From: Chryseobacterium mucoviscidosis
GTDB taxonomy: Bacteria > Bacteroidota > Bacteroidia > Flavobacteriales > Weeksellaceae
Reading direction: 5' to 3'
Assembly (NCBI RefSeq): GCF_002177115.1
Contig: NZ_MVAG01000122.1
Coordinates: 248,001 to 312,000 of the forward strand
Length of the DNA: 64,000 nt
The position numbers and the translations under genes are program-made. The notes under the pieces were generated by a model, which ran no database searches, was not told where the DNA came from, and worked only from the letters and a program-made list of their open reading frames with translations. This document shows positions 24,888 to 33,639 of the stretch, in pieces. Every line of letters starts with the position of its first letter. The stretch's first letter is position 1.

Positions 24888-25899
24888 TATCAAAGATTTA
24901 GTAAGAAAAAATATTCTTGAACTGCAGCCTTATGTGAGTTTCAGGGACAATAATACATTTGAAAATCCTGTTTTTCTGGATGCGAATGAAAGCGCGTTCG
25001 GAGAACTGAACCGTTATCCGGATTCTACTCAAAAAGAATTGAAACAAAAATTGGCAGTTTTGAAAGATGTTTCGGCTAAGCAGATTGCTGTCGGAAACGG
25101 AAGCGATGAACTGATTGACCTTATCGTGAAAGTTTTTTGTGAACCTAAAAAAGATGCTGTTCTGATGATGAATCCTTCTTTTGCGATGTACGGATTTTAT
25201 GCTTCGGTGAATGAAAATAAAGTGGTTAAACTGAATCTGAATGAAAATTTTGGAATCGATAAAGAAGAGTTTTTAAAAATCTCAAACGAAGAAAAACCAA
25301 AAGTTTTCTTTTTATGTTCGCCCAATAATCCTACCGGAAATTCTATTGAAGACATTGAATTTTATATTCAGAATTTTGAGGGAATTGTTGTGGTTGATGA
25401 AGCGTATATTGAATTTTCAGGAAAGAAATCGTGTGTTGAGCTGTTGGAAAAGTTTCCCAATCTTATCGTTCTTCAAACCTTCTCAAAAGCTTGGGGAATG
25501 GCGGGAGCAAGAGTCGGAATTGCATATGCTTCAGAAGAGATTATTCAACTGATCAATACGGTTAAATCTCCGTACAATGTTAATTCTTTAAGTTTAAATA
25601 AAATATCAGAACTTATTAGTAATAAAGAGATTATAAATTCAAATATAGAAAATACTTTAAATGAAATTTCTTGGTTGAGAAATGAATTAGAGACAATAAA
25701 TTGCATCAAAAAAGTATTTCCAAGCAACGCCAATTTCTTCCTGATTCAGTTTGAAAACTTAGATAAGGTGTACTGGAAATTGCTGGAAAATGAAATTCTG
25801 ACGAGCAAAAGAAGTCCGCAGATTCCGGATTGCATTAGAATTAATGTGGGTAATAGAGAAGAAAACAATAAGCTGATTAACGTCTTAAAAAGTATTTAA
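24874..25899 (+). CDS. hisC: Histidinol-phosphate aminotransferase
   Basis: A 341-residue fold-type I PLP aminotransferase converting imidazole-acetol phosphate and glutamate to histidinol phosphate. Visible: substrate-side LDANESAFGELNRYPDS, IAVGNGSDELIDLIVK, SPNNPTGNSI, VVDEAYIEFSG and the PLP Lys in TFSKAWGMAGARVG. The start overlaps hisD by 14 bases. After its stop the operon has its only sizeable internal gap (66 bases), which holds a hairpin. Confidence 0.96.
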   Translation: MKEFNIKDLVRKNILELQPYVSFRDNNTFENPVFLDANESAFGELNRYPDSTQKELKQKLAVLKDVSAKQIAVGNGSDELIDLIVKVFCEPKKDAVLMMNPSFAMYGFYASVNENKVVKLNLNENFGIDKEEFLKISNEEKPKVFFLCSPNNPTGNSIEDIEFYIQNFEGIVVVDEAYIEFSGKKSCVELLEKFPNLIVLQTFSKAWGMAGARVGIAYASEEIIQLINTVKSPYNVNSLSLNKISELISNKEIINSNIENTLNEISWLRNELETINCIKKVFPSNANFFLIQFENLDKVYWKLLENEILTSKRSPQIPDCIRINVGNREENNKLINVLKSI

Positions 25900-25908
25900 T
25901 TAAATCTG

Positions 25909-25942
25909 AAACCTTACAGATTTTTAAAAACCTGTGAGGTTT
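25909..25942. repeat. Intra-operon hairpin between hisC and hisB
   Basis: AAACCTTACAG pairs with CTGTGAGGTTT (one wobble) across a 12-base loop. There is no T run after it (TAGAAAAAG follows). It resembles AAACCT(T/C)ACAG...AGGTTT palindromes dispersed in flavobacterial genomes. Confidence 0.6.
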
Positions 25943-25965
25943 AGAAAAAGTAAAAGAAAAGTAAA

Positions 25966-27060
25966 ATGAAAAAAGTATTATTTATAGATCGTGACGGAAC
26001 CTTAATCTTAGAACCGCCCATTGATTTTCAGGTTGATTCTCTTGAAAAGCTGGAATTTTATCCCGGAGTTTTCCAGAATCTTTCCCGAATTGCCAGAGAG
26101 CTTGATTTTGAACTCGTTATGGTAACCAATCAGGATGGTTTGGGAACCGAAGGTTTTCCTTATGAAGATTTCATCAAACCACAGGAAAAAATGCTCAAAG
26201 CCTTTGAAAATGAAGGAATTGTTTTCAGTGATATTCTGATTGACAGAAGTTTTGAAAGTGAAAACCTGCCGACAAGAAAACCGGGAACCGGAATGTTGGG
26301 AAAATATATTTACGGAGACTACGATCTGGAAAATTCATTTGTGATTGGAGACCGGCTTACAGATATTCAGTTGGCAAAAAATTTAGGAGCAAAATCTATA
26401 TTGATCAATAAAGTTCAGAATGATGAAGCCGATTTAACGACGGAAAGCTGGAGCGAAATCGCACAGTTTTTAACGAATATTCCGAGAAAAGCAAAAGTAT
26501 CCAGAAAAACCAATGAAACAGAAATTGAAATTGAGGTTAATCTTGATGGAAGCGGAGCCTCTGAAATTTCAACCGGATTACAATTTTTTGATCATATGCT
26601 CGAACAGATTTCCAAACACGGAAATTTAGATTTGAAAATTAATGTGAAAGGAGATTTGCAGGTCGATGAGCATCACACCATTGAAGACACAGGAATTGTT
26701 CTCGGAGAAGCTGTTTTAAAAGCTTTGGGAAAGAAAAAAGGAATTGAGCGTTATGGTTTCCTGCTTCCGATGGATGATTGTTTAGCACAGGTCGCTATTG
26801 ATTTTGGAGGAAGACCGTGGTTAATGTGGGAAGCGGATTTTCAGCGTGAAAAAATTGGTGATGTTCCGACTGAAATGTTTTATCACTTTTTTAAATCCTT
26901 CACCGATTCTTCAAAGTGTAATCTCAACATTAAAGTGGAAGGTGATAACGAACACCACAAGATCGAATCTGTGTTTAAAGCATTTGCCAAAGCGTTAAAA
27001 ATGGCAGTAAAACAGACGGATAAGAATTTTAATTTACCATCAACCAAAGGACGTTTATAA
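25966..27060 (+). CDS. hisB: Bifunctional histidinol-phosphatase / imidazoleglycerol-phosphate dehydratase
   Basis: A 364-residue fusion. The N-terminal HAD phosphatase (about 1-165) has the nucleophile motif [11 protein letters not shown] and [12 protein letters not shown]. The C-terminal IGP dehydratase (about 170-364) has the metal-binding motifs [31 protein letters not shown] and [11 protein letters not shown]. The fusion is the form known from Enterobacteria and also found in Bacteroidetes. Its stop overlaps the hisH start by one base (TAATG). Confidence 0.97.
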   Translation: MKKVLFIDRDGTLILEPPIDFQVDSLEKLEFYPGVFQNLSRIARELDFELVMVTNQDGLGTEGFPYEDFIKPQEKMLKAFENEGIVFSDILIDRSFESENLPTRKPGTGMLGKYIYGDYDLENSFVIGDRLTDIQLAKNLGAKSILINKVQNDEADLTTESWSEIAQFLTNIPRKAKVSRKTNETEIEIEVNLDGSGASEISTGLQFFDHMLEQISKHGNLDLKINVKGDLQVDEHHTIEDTGIVLGEAVLKALGKKKGIERYGFLLPMDDCLAQVAIDFGGRPWLMWEADFQREKIGDVPTEMFYHFFKSFTDSSKCNLNIKVEGDNEHHKIESVFKAFAKALKMAVKQTDKNFNLPSTKGRL

Positions 27061-27638
27061 TGATTGCCATCATCAAATACAACGGCGGAAATGTCAGTTC
27101 CGTGCAGAATTCATTGAACAGATTAAATGTAGAATCTGTGGTAACCGATGATTTTGACCTGATAAGAAAAGCCGACAAAGTAATTTTTCCGGGAGTGGGT
27201 GAAGCGTCTTCTACCATGAAATTGTTAAAGGAAAAAGGTTTGGATCAGTTAATTCCGACTTTAAAGCAGCCGGTTTTAGGCGTTTGTCTGGGAATGCAGC
27301 TCATGTGTAAAAACAATGAAGAGGGAAACACAGTCGGGATGGGAATTTTTGACATCGATGTTAAAAAGTTTCCTGCAAAGAATATTGTTCCGCACATGGG
27401 ATGGAATACGATTTCAGATTTTAAATCAGAAATATTTTCAGGGATTGAAGAAAACAGCGATGTGTATTTCGTTCACAGTTTCTACTGCGAATTATCGGAA
27501 AATACGACATCGGTCTGCGATTACATTCTGCCATTCAGTGCATCTCTGCAAAAGGATAATTTTTACGCGATGCAGTTTCACCCCGAAAAATCAGGAGATG
27601 TAGGAAGCCGTTTACTGGAAAATTTTTTAAAACAATAA
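27060..27638 (+). CDS. hisH: Imidazole glycerol phosphate synthase, glutaminase subunit
   Basis: A 192-residue class I glutamine amidotransferase that feeds ammonia to HisF. The catalytic Cys is in GVCLGMQLM (about residue 78) and the His-Glu pair in MQFHPEKSG near the C-terminus. The one-base overlap with hisB indicates translational coupling; hisA follows after 9 bases. Confidence 0.97.
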   Translation: MIAIIKYNGGNVSSVQNSLNRLNVESVVTDDFDLIRKADKVIFPGVGEASSTMKLLKEKGLDQLIPTLKQPVLGVCLGMQLMCKNNEEGNTVGMGIFDIDVKKFPAKNIVPHMGWNTISDFKSEIFSGIEENSDVYFVHSFYCELSENTTSVCDYILPFSASLQKDNFYAMQFHPEKSGDVGSRLLENFLKQ

Positions 27639-27647
27639 AAACTGAAT

Positions 27648-28370
27648 ATGAAAATTATTCCCGCTATAGACATCATCGACGGAAAATGCGTTCGTTTGTC
27701 GAAAGGAGATTACGATACCAAAAAAATATACAATGAAAATCCTCTTGAAGTCGCCAAAGAATTTGAAAGTTTTGGCATACAATATCTTCATCTGGTGGAT
27801 CTTGACGGTGCAAAATCTAAGCATATTGTTAACCAAAAGGTTTTGGAAACCATTGCGAAAGAAACTTCTCTGGAAATTGATTTCGGGGGCGGACTGAAAA
27901 CTCTAGAAGACATTGAAATTGCCTTTAATTCGGGAGCAAAGCAGATTACGATTGGAAGTATTGCGGTTCAGGATCCCGATTTCTGTTTTGATCTGATTGA
28001 AAAATACGGTCCGGATAAAATTATTCTCGGAGCCGATTGCGAAAACCGTAAGATAAAAACTTCGGGCTGGCTGGAAGAAAGCCAATTGGATGTGATCGAT
28101 TTTATTCTCAAATATAAAAATAAAGGAATTAAAAATGCGATCTGTACGGATATTTCCAAAGACGGAATGCTTCAGGGCGCTTCGGACGAACTGTACAGAG
28201 AAATTGTAGAAAAAACAGCAGTTCAGTTAATTGCAAGCGGCGGAATTTCGTGTATAGAAGACGTTGAACAGATGAAAAAGATCGGCTGTTCCGGAACGAT
28301 TATCGGAAAGGCAATTTATGAGGGAAGAATCAGTTTGCAGCAACTCCAAAATTTTATTGAAAATGCTTAA
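27648..28370 (+). CDS. hisA: Phosphoribosylformimino-AICAR ribotide isomerase
   Basis: A 240-residue TIM barrel carrying out the Amadori rearrangement of ProFAR to PRFAR. The catalytic Asp pair is in [19 protein letters not shown] and [12 protein letters not shown]; phosphate-binding loops are DFGGGLKT and [10 protein letters not shown]. Its last 8 bases overlap hisF. Confidence 0.96.
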   Translation: MKIIPAIDIIDGKCVRLSKGDYDTKKIYNENPLEVAKEFESFGIQYLHLVDLDGAKSKHIVNQKVLETIAKETSLEIDFGGGLKTLEDIEIAFNSGAKQITIGSIAVQDPDFCFDLIEKYGPDKIILGADCENRKIKTSGWLEESQLDVIDFILKYKNKGIKNAICTDISKDGMLQGASDELYREIVEKTAVQLIASGGISCIEDVEQMKKIGCSGTIIGKAIYEGRISLQQLQNFIENA

Positions 28371-29115
28371 AAAAAGAATCATTCCGTGTCTGGATATCAA
28401 AGACGGAACTACAGTAAAAGGAATTAATTTTGAAGGATTAAGAAATGCGGGAGATCCTGTAGAACTTGCCAAAAGATATGAAAAAGAAGGCGCAGACGAA
28501 TTGGTTTTTCTGGATATAACCGCAACGATAGAAGAACGGAAAACTTTTGCCGGACTGGTACAGAAAATCGCAGCAGAACTGAGTATTCCATTTACAGTCG
28601 GCGGCGGAATTTCTACGGTGGAAGATGTAAGAAGACTCTTGGAAGCAGGAGCAGACAAGATCAGTATCAATTCTTCGGCGGTTAAAAATCCGGCACTAAT
28701 TTCGGATTTATCAAAAGAATTTGGTAGTCAGTGTATTGTGGTTGCTATTGATACGAAATTAGTAAACGGATCTGACTGGGTTCATGTGAAAGGAGGAAGG
28801 GAAATAACGGATCTGAAGACTTTGGACTGGGCAAAGAAAGCAGAAGAACTGGGAGCGGGAGAAATTCTTCTTACTTCAATGGATGGCGACGGTACAAAAA
28901 ACGGGTTTGATCTCAGAATAACAAAGTTAATTTCCGAAAGTGTAAATATTCCCGTCATTGCTTCCGGAGGCGCCGGAAAAATGGAAGATTTTGAAGCCGT
29001 TTTTAATCAGACAAAAGCAACAGGAGCTTTGGCGGCAAGTATTTTCCATTTTAGAGAAGTGCAGATTCAGGATCTTAAAAATAATTTGAAAATTAAAAAA
29101 ATTGCAGTACGATGA
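28363..29115 (+). CDS. hisF: Imidazole glycerol phosphate synthase, cyclase subunit
   Basis: A 250-residue TIM barrel, partner of HisH. Catalytic Asp residues are in [16 protein letters not shown] and [13 protein letters not shown]. The frame stays open further upstream, but the family's N-terminus [11 protein letters not shown] fixes the start at 28363, overlapping the hisA end by 8 bases. Four bases overlap the hisIE start. Confidence 0.97.
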   Translation: MLKKRIIPCLDIKDGTTVKGINFEGLRNAGDPVELAKRYEKEGADELVFLDITATIEERKTFAGLVQKIAAELSIPFTVGGGISTVEDVRRLLEAGADKISINSSAVKNPALISDLSKEFGSQCIVVAIDTKLVNGSDWVHVKGGREITDLKTLDWAKKAEELGAGEILLTSMDGDGTKNGFDLRITKLISESVNIPVIASGGAGKMEDFEAVFNQTKATGALAASIFHFREVQIQDLKNNLKIKKIAVR

Positions 29116-29699
29116 ATATCGATTTTAATAAAAGTGAAGGCTTGGTTCCGGTGATTATTCAGGATGACAGAACGTTACAGGTTTTAATGTTGGGCTACAT
29201 GAACGAAGAAGCTTTTGAAAAAACCAAAAAAGAAGGAATTGTAACTTTTTTCAGCCGTTCCAAGAACCGTCTCTGGACAAAAGGAGAGGAGTCCGGAAAT
29301 TTTTTAAAGGTTAAAAATATTGCGATAGACTGCGATCAGGATACAATTTTAATTAAGGCAATTCCTACAAATGTTGTCTGCCACACCGGAAGTTTCAGTT
29401 GTTTTGGCGATAAAGATTCTAAAGGTTTTCTGTATGAACTGGAAGAAAAAATAAGCCAAAGAATTGATGAAAAAACCGAAGGTTCCTATACGTATTCATT
29501 ATTTCAGAGAGGCATCAACAAAATGGCTCAGAAAGTGGGAGAGGAAGCCGTAGAAGTAGTGATCGAAGCCAAAGACAATAATGATAATCTGTTTAAAAAT
29601 GAAGCGGCAGACCTGCTGTATCACCTTTTGATTTTACTGAAAGCCAAGAATTTTACACTGAAAGATATTGAAGAAATTTTGCTTTCCAGAAACCGATAA
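29112..29699 (+). CDS. hisI: Bifunctional phosphoribosyl-AMP cyclohydrolase / phosphoribosyl-ATP pyrophosphatase
   Basis: A 195-residue HisIE fusion. The N-terminal cyclohydrolase (about 1-105) has [18 protein letters not shown] and zinc-ligand stretches DCDQDTIL and [10 protein letters not shown]. The C-terminal MazG-like HisE domain (about 110-195) has [16 protein letters not shown] and [14 protein letters not shown]. It is the last his gene, so all ten steps of the pathway are encoded in one run. No strong terminator is seen immediately after it. Confidence 0.96.
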   Translation: MNIDFNKSEGLVPVIIQDDRTLQVLMLGYMNEEAFEKTKKEGIVTFFSRSKNRLWTKGEESGNFLKVKNIAIDCDQDTILIKAIPTNVVCHTGSFSCFGDKDSKGFLYELEEKISQRIDEKTEGSYTYSLFQRGINKMAQKVGEEAVEVVIEAKDNNDNLFKNEAADLLYHLLILLKAKNFTLKDIEEILLSRNR

Positions 29700-29842
29700 A
29701 GTTGTATTTTTATCTCTAAACTCATTAAGAATCAACCGCAAAAGAGGCAAAAGACCATTATGTTGCAAGAATTAGAATATTCAAAACTATCAGAAGAATA
29801 AAATCGAAGATTTTTTAAACTGTTTTAAATGAAATTTCAGCT

Positions 29843-29850
29843 TATTTTTG
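29843..29850 (+). promoter_or_regulatory. -7 box before a small gene
   Basis: TATTTTTG, an exact TAnnTTTG match, 42 bases before the ATG at 29893. No good -33 element. Confidence 0.45.
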
Positions 29851-29892
29851 TCACTTATGTGTTTTAAATACAATTCATTAAAAAATTATCCC

Positions 29893-30033
29893 ATGAAAGA
29901 AGACAACAAAGAAAATCAGCAATCCAAAACCGAACCGGAAAGTAAAGGAAAAATTAACCCTGAAAAGGGAAAAGTAAAAGAAGTAAAACCTCCCAATTCT
30001 GATGCTGCAAAAGGCGGTACAAGAGCCGGATAA
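29893..30033 (+). CDS. Small hydrophilic protein of unknown function
   Basis: A 46-residue, highly charged protein rich in Lys, Glu, Pro and Asn (begins MKEDNKENQQSKTEPESKGK, ends DAAKGGTRAG). I chose the ATG at 29893 because the longer frame starts between the -7 box and the probable transcription start. A promoter box upstream and a strong terminator directly after support a real transcript. I do not recognise a family; disordered small proteins of this kind are often stress-related, but that is not shown here. Confidence 0.6.
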   Translation: MKEDNKENQQSKTEPESKGKINPEKGKVKEVKPPNSDAAKGGTRAG

Positions 30034-30038
30034 ATTAG

Positions 30039-30070
30039 AAGCCAGTCGGATTTTCGGCTGGCTTTTTTTA
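30039..30070 (+). terminator. Terminator
   Basis: Stem AAGCCAGTCG / CGGCTGGCTT (one wobble) followed by seven T residues, directly after the small gene and before a convergent peptidase gene. Confidence 0.85.
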
Positions 30071-30089
30071 ATAATTATTTCGATTATCT

Positions 30090-31007
30090 CTATTTTTTCG
30101 ATGCGACAGCAAAATGCTGCAATGCGCCGATTGCCGCTTTACCGATATTAAAAACATATTGTACATCAGTATTGGCAAAAGTATCATCCGCAGTATGAGG
30201 AAGATCGCTTCTCAGATATTCGAAAAATCCGGTGATTACTTCACCCTTCTTCTCAAAAGAGATGTAGTCGGTATCTTCTGCGGGATCGATTTTTGCCTGT
30301 AATGGAGAATATAAAGTTGTGCAGGTCATCAGTTCTTTGGTAATCTGTTTAGAAGCTTCATTATTTTTTGAGCTTCCTCCCTGATCTTCATCACAAAATA
30401 CGGTATCGTTGAACATTCCTTTTTTACCACCGACCTGATCCAGATTGAAGACCATTTTTATATCAATCTGCCTGGTTTTGTTCTGATAAACGACCTCATT
30501 TACATAATGTCTGCTTCCGTACAATCCCTGTTCCTCACCTGAAAAATGAATGAATTTTATGGAATATTCAGTGGGAATATCTTTCAGGATTTTTGCGGCT
30601 TCCAGAATGATGGATGTTCCGCTTCCGTTATCGTTGACTCCGGGACCGTTAATGCTGTCGAAATGTCCGCAAATAATGATATATTTATCCGGATATAAAG
30701 TTCCTTTCTTAGTAATGATCAGGTTTTTAGATTTTAATTTTCCAATAGAAAAAGGATCTTCTTCCATTTGGTTTTCGGAATATCCGAAAGATAAATATTT
30801 ATTTTTGATCCAGTTCAGGGCATTTTCATTTTCTATAGAACCTGTGGTTTTAACACCCAGTTTTTCAAATTCCTTTAAATGGGATATGATGTCCTCTTTT
30901 TTTAATAAGTTAACTCTGTCCTGATAAGTCTGAATAAAGCTTTGTGCCTGAAATACTCCGGCTGTTACCGAGAAAAGAAAAATGGCTGTTAATTTTTTGA
31001 AATTCAT
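30090..31007 (-). CDS. M28 family zinc aminopeptidase without sorting domain
   Basis: A 305-residue secreted M28 peptidase. Signal peptide up to about residue 22 (GVFQAQ), then the catalytic domain with the metal and catalytic residues in ICGHFDSINGPGVNDNGSG, HFSGEEQGLYGS, FNLDQVGG and a late His in LPHTADD. It is paralogous to the next two genes but ends (FAVASKK) exactly where they continue into a type IX sorting domain, and no remnant of that domain follows. It should therefore stay periplasmic or use another route. It has its own promoter (31032-31039). Confidence 0.9.
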   Translation of the reverse strand: MNFKKLTAIFLFSVTAGVFQAQSFIQTYQDRVNLLKKEDIISHLKEFEKLGVKTTGSIENENALNWIKNKYLSFGYSENQMEEDPFSIGKLKSKNLIITKKGTLYPDKYIIICGHFDSINGPGVNDNGSGTSIILEAAKILKDIPTEYSIKFIHFSGEEQGLYGSRHYVNEVVYQNKTRQIDIKMVFNLDQVGGKKGMFNDTVFCDEDQGGSSKNNEASKQITKELMTCTTLYSPLQAKIDPAEDTDYISFEKKGEVITGFFEYLRSDLPHTADDTFANTDVQYVFNIGKAAIGALQHFAVASKK

Positions 31008-31031
31008 ATTGGTAATTAGTTTATTATTTTA

Positions 31032-31039
31032 CAAATATA
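31032..31039 (-). promoter_or_regulatory. Promoter -7 box of the first M28 gene
   Basis: Minus-strand TATATTTG, an exact TAnnTTTG, 24 bases before the ATG. A TTTC-like -33 falls inside the preceding terminator's loop. Confidence 0.6.
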
Positions 31040-31046
31040 GAAATAA

Positions 31047-31075
31047 AAAATCCTGAGAAAGAAACTCAGGATTTT
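31047..31075 (-). terminator. Terminator between M28 genes
   Basis: Perfect 11-base inverted repeat AAAATCCTGAG / CTCAGGATTTT, followed on the minus strand by TTTATTTC. It is only 8 bases from the next promoter box. Confidence 0.8.
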
Positions 31076-31088
31076 GCTTGATCATTGA

Positions 31089-32264
31089 TTATTTTCCGAT
31101 AATTATTTTTCTTACCGCTTTTTGGTCTTTTGTTTTAATTGTTGCGATATACGTTCCGTTTGGTAATTCTGAAACATTTACTTTCGTTTCATTTTCCTTA
31201 TTTAAAACAAGCCTGCCATTGATATCTGAAATTTCAAGACTGAAATCTTTAACATCTTCCGGAAGTTCAACATTTAAATAATCTTTCGCAGGATTGGGAT
31301 AGATCTTTATAGATTCTATAGAATTTCCGGAAAGTAATGCTTCTTTTTTCTGTAAAGAATTTGCTGCAACCGCAAAGTGCTGTAAAGCTCCTAAAGAAGC
31401 TTTTGCTATATTATAAATATAAACTGGATCTGTATTAGCAAATGTATCGTTTGAAGTATGAGGATAATTACTTCTTATTCTTTCAAAAAAGCCTGTAATA
31501 ATTTCGCCTTTTCTTTCAAAAGGAATATAATCTGTAGCTTCAGCCGGATCTACCGCCGTTAGAAGAGGAGAATATAAAGCGGTACAGTTTCGCAATTGCT
31601 GTGTAACGTTTGCTGAAGCTGCATTATTGCTGGAGAGACCTCCCTGATCTTCATCACAATAGATTGTATTGTTATTATTGCCCATTTTTCCGCCAACCTG
31701 ATCCAGATTGAAGACTAATTTAATGTCTACTTTCTTAATATTATTTTGATAAACAACGTTATTTACGTAATGTGAACTTCCAATAAGTCCCTGTTCTTCA
31801 CCAGAAAAATGGATGAATTTAATCGAATATTCTGTAGGAACGTCTTTTAAAATTCTTGCCGCTTCCAGAATGATGGATGTTCCGCTGCCGTTATCGTTTA
31901 CTCCGGGACCGTTTATGGTGTCGAAATGTCCGCAAATGATAACGTATTTGTTAGGATAAACGGTTCCTGTTTTAGTGATGATTAAATTTTTTGAACTTTT
32001 GCCGTTGTAAGTGAAGGCATCTTCCGAAATCTGGTTTGAAGAATATCCGAAAGCCAGATATTTATTCTTAAGCCAGTTGAAAGTATTATTATTCGCTGTT
32101 GAGCCGGTGGTTTTAATCCCTAAATTGGCAAAACTCTGTAAGTTTGTTGTAATATTGGTTTGTGTTACCATATTAGCTCTGTCCTGATAAGCCTGAATAA
32201 AAGATTGTGCATTGAAGCTTAAAGCAGATAAAGAAAAAAGCAGAAATGTGGATGTCTTTTTCAT
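31089..32264 (-). CDS. Secreted M28 family peptidase with type IX sorting domain
   Basis: A 391-residue protein: signal peptide (about 1-19, ending FNAQ), M28 zinc peptidase domain with ICGHFDTINGPGVNDNGSG, HFSGEEQGLIGSSHY, FNLDQVGGK and YPHTSND, then a C-terminal type A sorting domain of about 75 residues (IKIYPNPAKDYLNVELPED ... KAVRKIIIGK). It should be exported by Sec, then across the outer membrane by the type IX system. I chose the ATG at 32264; the longer frame starts upstream of the promoter box. Confidence 0.92.
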   Translation of the reverse strand: MKKTSTFLLFSLSALSFNAQSFIQAYQDRANMVTQTNITTNLQSFANLGIKTTGSTANNNTFNWLKNKYLAFGYSSNQISEDAFTYNGKSSKNLIITKTGTVYPNKYVIICGHFDTINGPGVNDNGSGTSIILEAARILKDVPTEYSIKFIHFSGEEQGLIGSSHYVNNVVYQNNIKKVDIKLVFNLDQVGGKMGNNNNTIYCDEDQGGLSSNNAASANVTQQLRNCTALYSPLLTAVDPAEATDYIPFERKGEIITGFFERIRSNYPHTSNDTFANTDPVYIYNIAKASLGALQHFAVAANSLQKKEALLSGNSIESIKIYPNPAKDYLNVELPEDVKDFSLEISDINGRLVLNKENETKVNVSELPNGTYIATIKTKDQKAVRKIIIGK

Positions 32265-32297
32265 TTTGTTATTAATTTTTGTAATTTGATTGGTATA

Positions 32298-32328
32298 CAA
32301 ATGTAATAATAAAAAAATCCTAAACAAA
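32298..32328 (-). promoter_or_regulatory. Consensus promoter of the second M28 gene
   Basis: Minus strand TTTG (32325-32328), 19 bases, TACATTTG (32298-32305). The -33 TTTG lies within the loop of the terminator at 32314-32341. Confidence 0.78.
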
Positions 32329-32341
32329 AGTTCAGGATTTT
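32314..32341 (-). terminator. Terminator between M28 genes
   Basis: Stem AAAATCCT / AGGATTTT with extra pairing toward a short loop, followed on the minus strand by TTTATTAT. It overlaps the next gene's promoter. Confidence 0.7.
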
Positions 32342-32362
32342 AATTTTACAGAAAAATAAAAA

Positions 32363-33535
32363 TTATTTACCGATAATTATTTTTCTTACCGCTTTTTGGT
32401 CTTTTGTTTTAATCGTTGCGATATACGTTCCGTTTGTTAATCCAGAAACATTTACCTTAGTTTCGTTTTCCTTATTTAAAACAAGTCTTCCGTTCATATC
32501 CGAAATTTCTAGACTGAAGTTTTTAACGTCTTTAGGAAGTTCAATATTTAAAAAGTCTTTTGTCGGGTTGGGATAGACTTTTACAGATTCTAAATGATTT
32601 ACCGTTTTTTCGTCCGTAGCCAGTAAACTTGTAGAGGCTGTTGCAAAATGCTGTAAAGCTCCTACAGCCGCCTTTCCTACGTTGAAAACATAAGTGGGGT
32701 CTACATTGGCAAAAGTATCGTTTACGGTATGTTCATTATAACTTCTTACCGTTTCGTAAAAGCCTGTAATAATGTCTCCTTTCGCTTCAAAAGGCATATA
32801 ATCGGAAGAGTAGGCGTTCGACATTACCGTCTGTAATGGTGAATACAGCGTTGTACACGCTGCAAGCTGCTGCGTAACGGAAAGAGAGGCAGCATTGTTT
32901 CCTGTTTGCCCGCTTTGGTCACTTTCGCAGTTGATGGCAACATTAGAATTGCCTATTTTTCCACCTACCTGATCTAAATTAAAGACCAGTTTGATGTTTA
33001 ACTGACGGACACTGTTCTGGAAAACCACACTGTTTACATAATGTGCACTTCCCTGTAATCCCTGTTCTTCGCCGGAAAAGTGAATGAATTTAATAGAATA
33101 TTCTGTCGGAACATCTTTTAAAATTCTTGCCGCTTCCAGAATAATAGAAGTTCCGCTTCCGTTATCGCTTACTCCGGGACCTGTAATGGTGTCGTAATGT
33201 CCGCAGATAATAACGTACGTATTCGGATAAACGGTTCCTGTCTTGGTAATGATTAAATTTTTAGAACTTGTAGAGCCAAATGTGAAAGGATCTTCTACCA
33301 TCTGACTTGCTGTATAACCGTAAGACTGATATTTTGCTTTAAGCCAGTTTAATGCATTGGTATTGGCTACAGAACCCGTTGTTTTTACGCCAAGATTCCC
33401 AAATTCCTGAAGTAATGTAGTTATATTGGTCTGGGTAACCAAATTGGCTCTGTTCTGATAAGCCTGAATAAAACTTTGAGCCTGAAATGCATATGTTCCT
33501 AATGAAAACAGCAGTAGAGTAGTTATTTTTTTCAC
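32363..33535 (-). CDS. Secreted M28 family peptidase with type IX sorting domain (paralogue)
   Basis: A 390-residue paralogue of the preceding protein: signal peptide ending FQAQ, M28 domain (ICGHYDTITGPGVSDNGSG, HFSGEEQGLQGSAHY, FNLDQVGGK, NEHTVNDTFAN), then a sorting domain almost identical to that of its neighbour (TKVNVSGLTNGTYIATIKTK, KAVRKIIIGK). I propose a GTG start at 33535: it begins the signal peptide (VKKITTLLLF), and the only upstream ATG lies before the promoter. The near-identical DNA of the two sorting-domain regions points to recent duplication or gene conversion. Confidence 0.9.
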   Translation of the reverse strand: MKKITTLLLFSLGTYAFQAQSFIQAYQNRANLVTQTNITTLLQEFGNLGVKTTGSVANTNALNWLKAKYQSYGYTASQMVEDPFTFGSTSSKNLIITKTGTVYPNTYVIICGHYDTITGPGVSDNGSGTSIILEAARILKDVPTEYSIKFIHFSGEEQGLQGSAHYVNSVVFQNSVRQLNIKLVFNLDQVGGKIGNSNVAINCESDQSGQTGNNAASLSVTQQLAACTTLYSPLQTVMSNAYSSDYMPFEAKGDIITGFYETVRSYNEHTVNDTFANVDPTYVFNVGKAAVGALQHFATASTSLLATDEKTVNHLESVKVYPNPTKDFLNIELPKDVKNFSLEISDMNGRLVLNKENETKVNVSGLTNGTYIATIKTKDQKAVRKIIIGK

Positions 33536-33571
33536 TTTAAAGGAAAATTTTATAAATTTAATAATATTACG

Positions 33572-33603
33572 CAAATGTAAATAATAAAAAAATCCCAAGC
33601 AAA
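33572..33603 (-). promoter_or_regulatory. Consensus promoter of the third M28 gene
   Basis: Minus strand TTTG (33600-33603), 20 bases, TACATTTG (33572-33579). The -33 element is in the loop of the rplT terminator. Confidence 0.75.
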
Positions 33604-33612
33604 AAACCTGGG
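33590..33612 (-). terminator. Terminator after rplT
   Basis: Imperfect stem ATCCCA(A)G / C(C)TGGGA with an A-rich loop and a minus-strand T run, overlapping the downstream promoter. Confidence 0.6.
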
Positions 33613-33639
33613 ACTTATATTGATAACAAAAATTTTACA

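Noticed and set aside
28318-28362. 5' extension of hisF
   Set aside because: It lies inside hisA, and the HisF family starts at [11 protein letters not shown].
29700-29842. Fourth R2 repeat copy
   Set aside because: Only CCGCAAAAGAGGCAAAAGA and a few short blocks resemble the family; too weak to annotate as a repeat feature.
30090-31007. M28 gene as a frameshifted pseudogene that lost its sorting domain
   Set aside because: The stop follows a clean domain end, no sorting-domain remnant lies downstream, and the catalytic residues, promoter and neighbouring terminator are intact.
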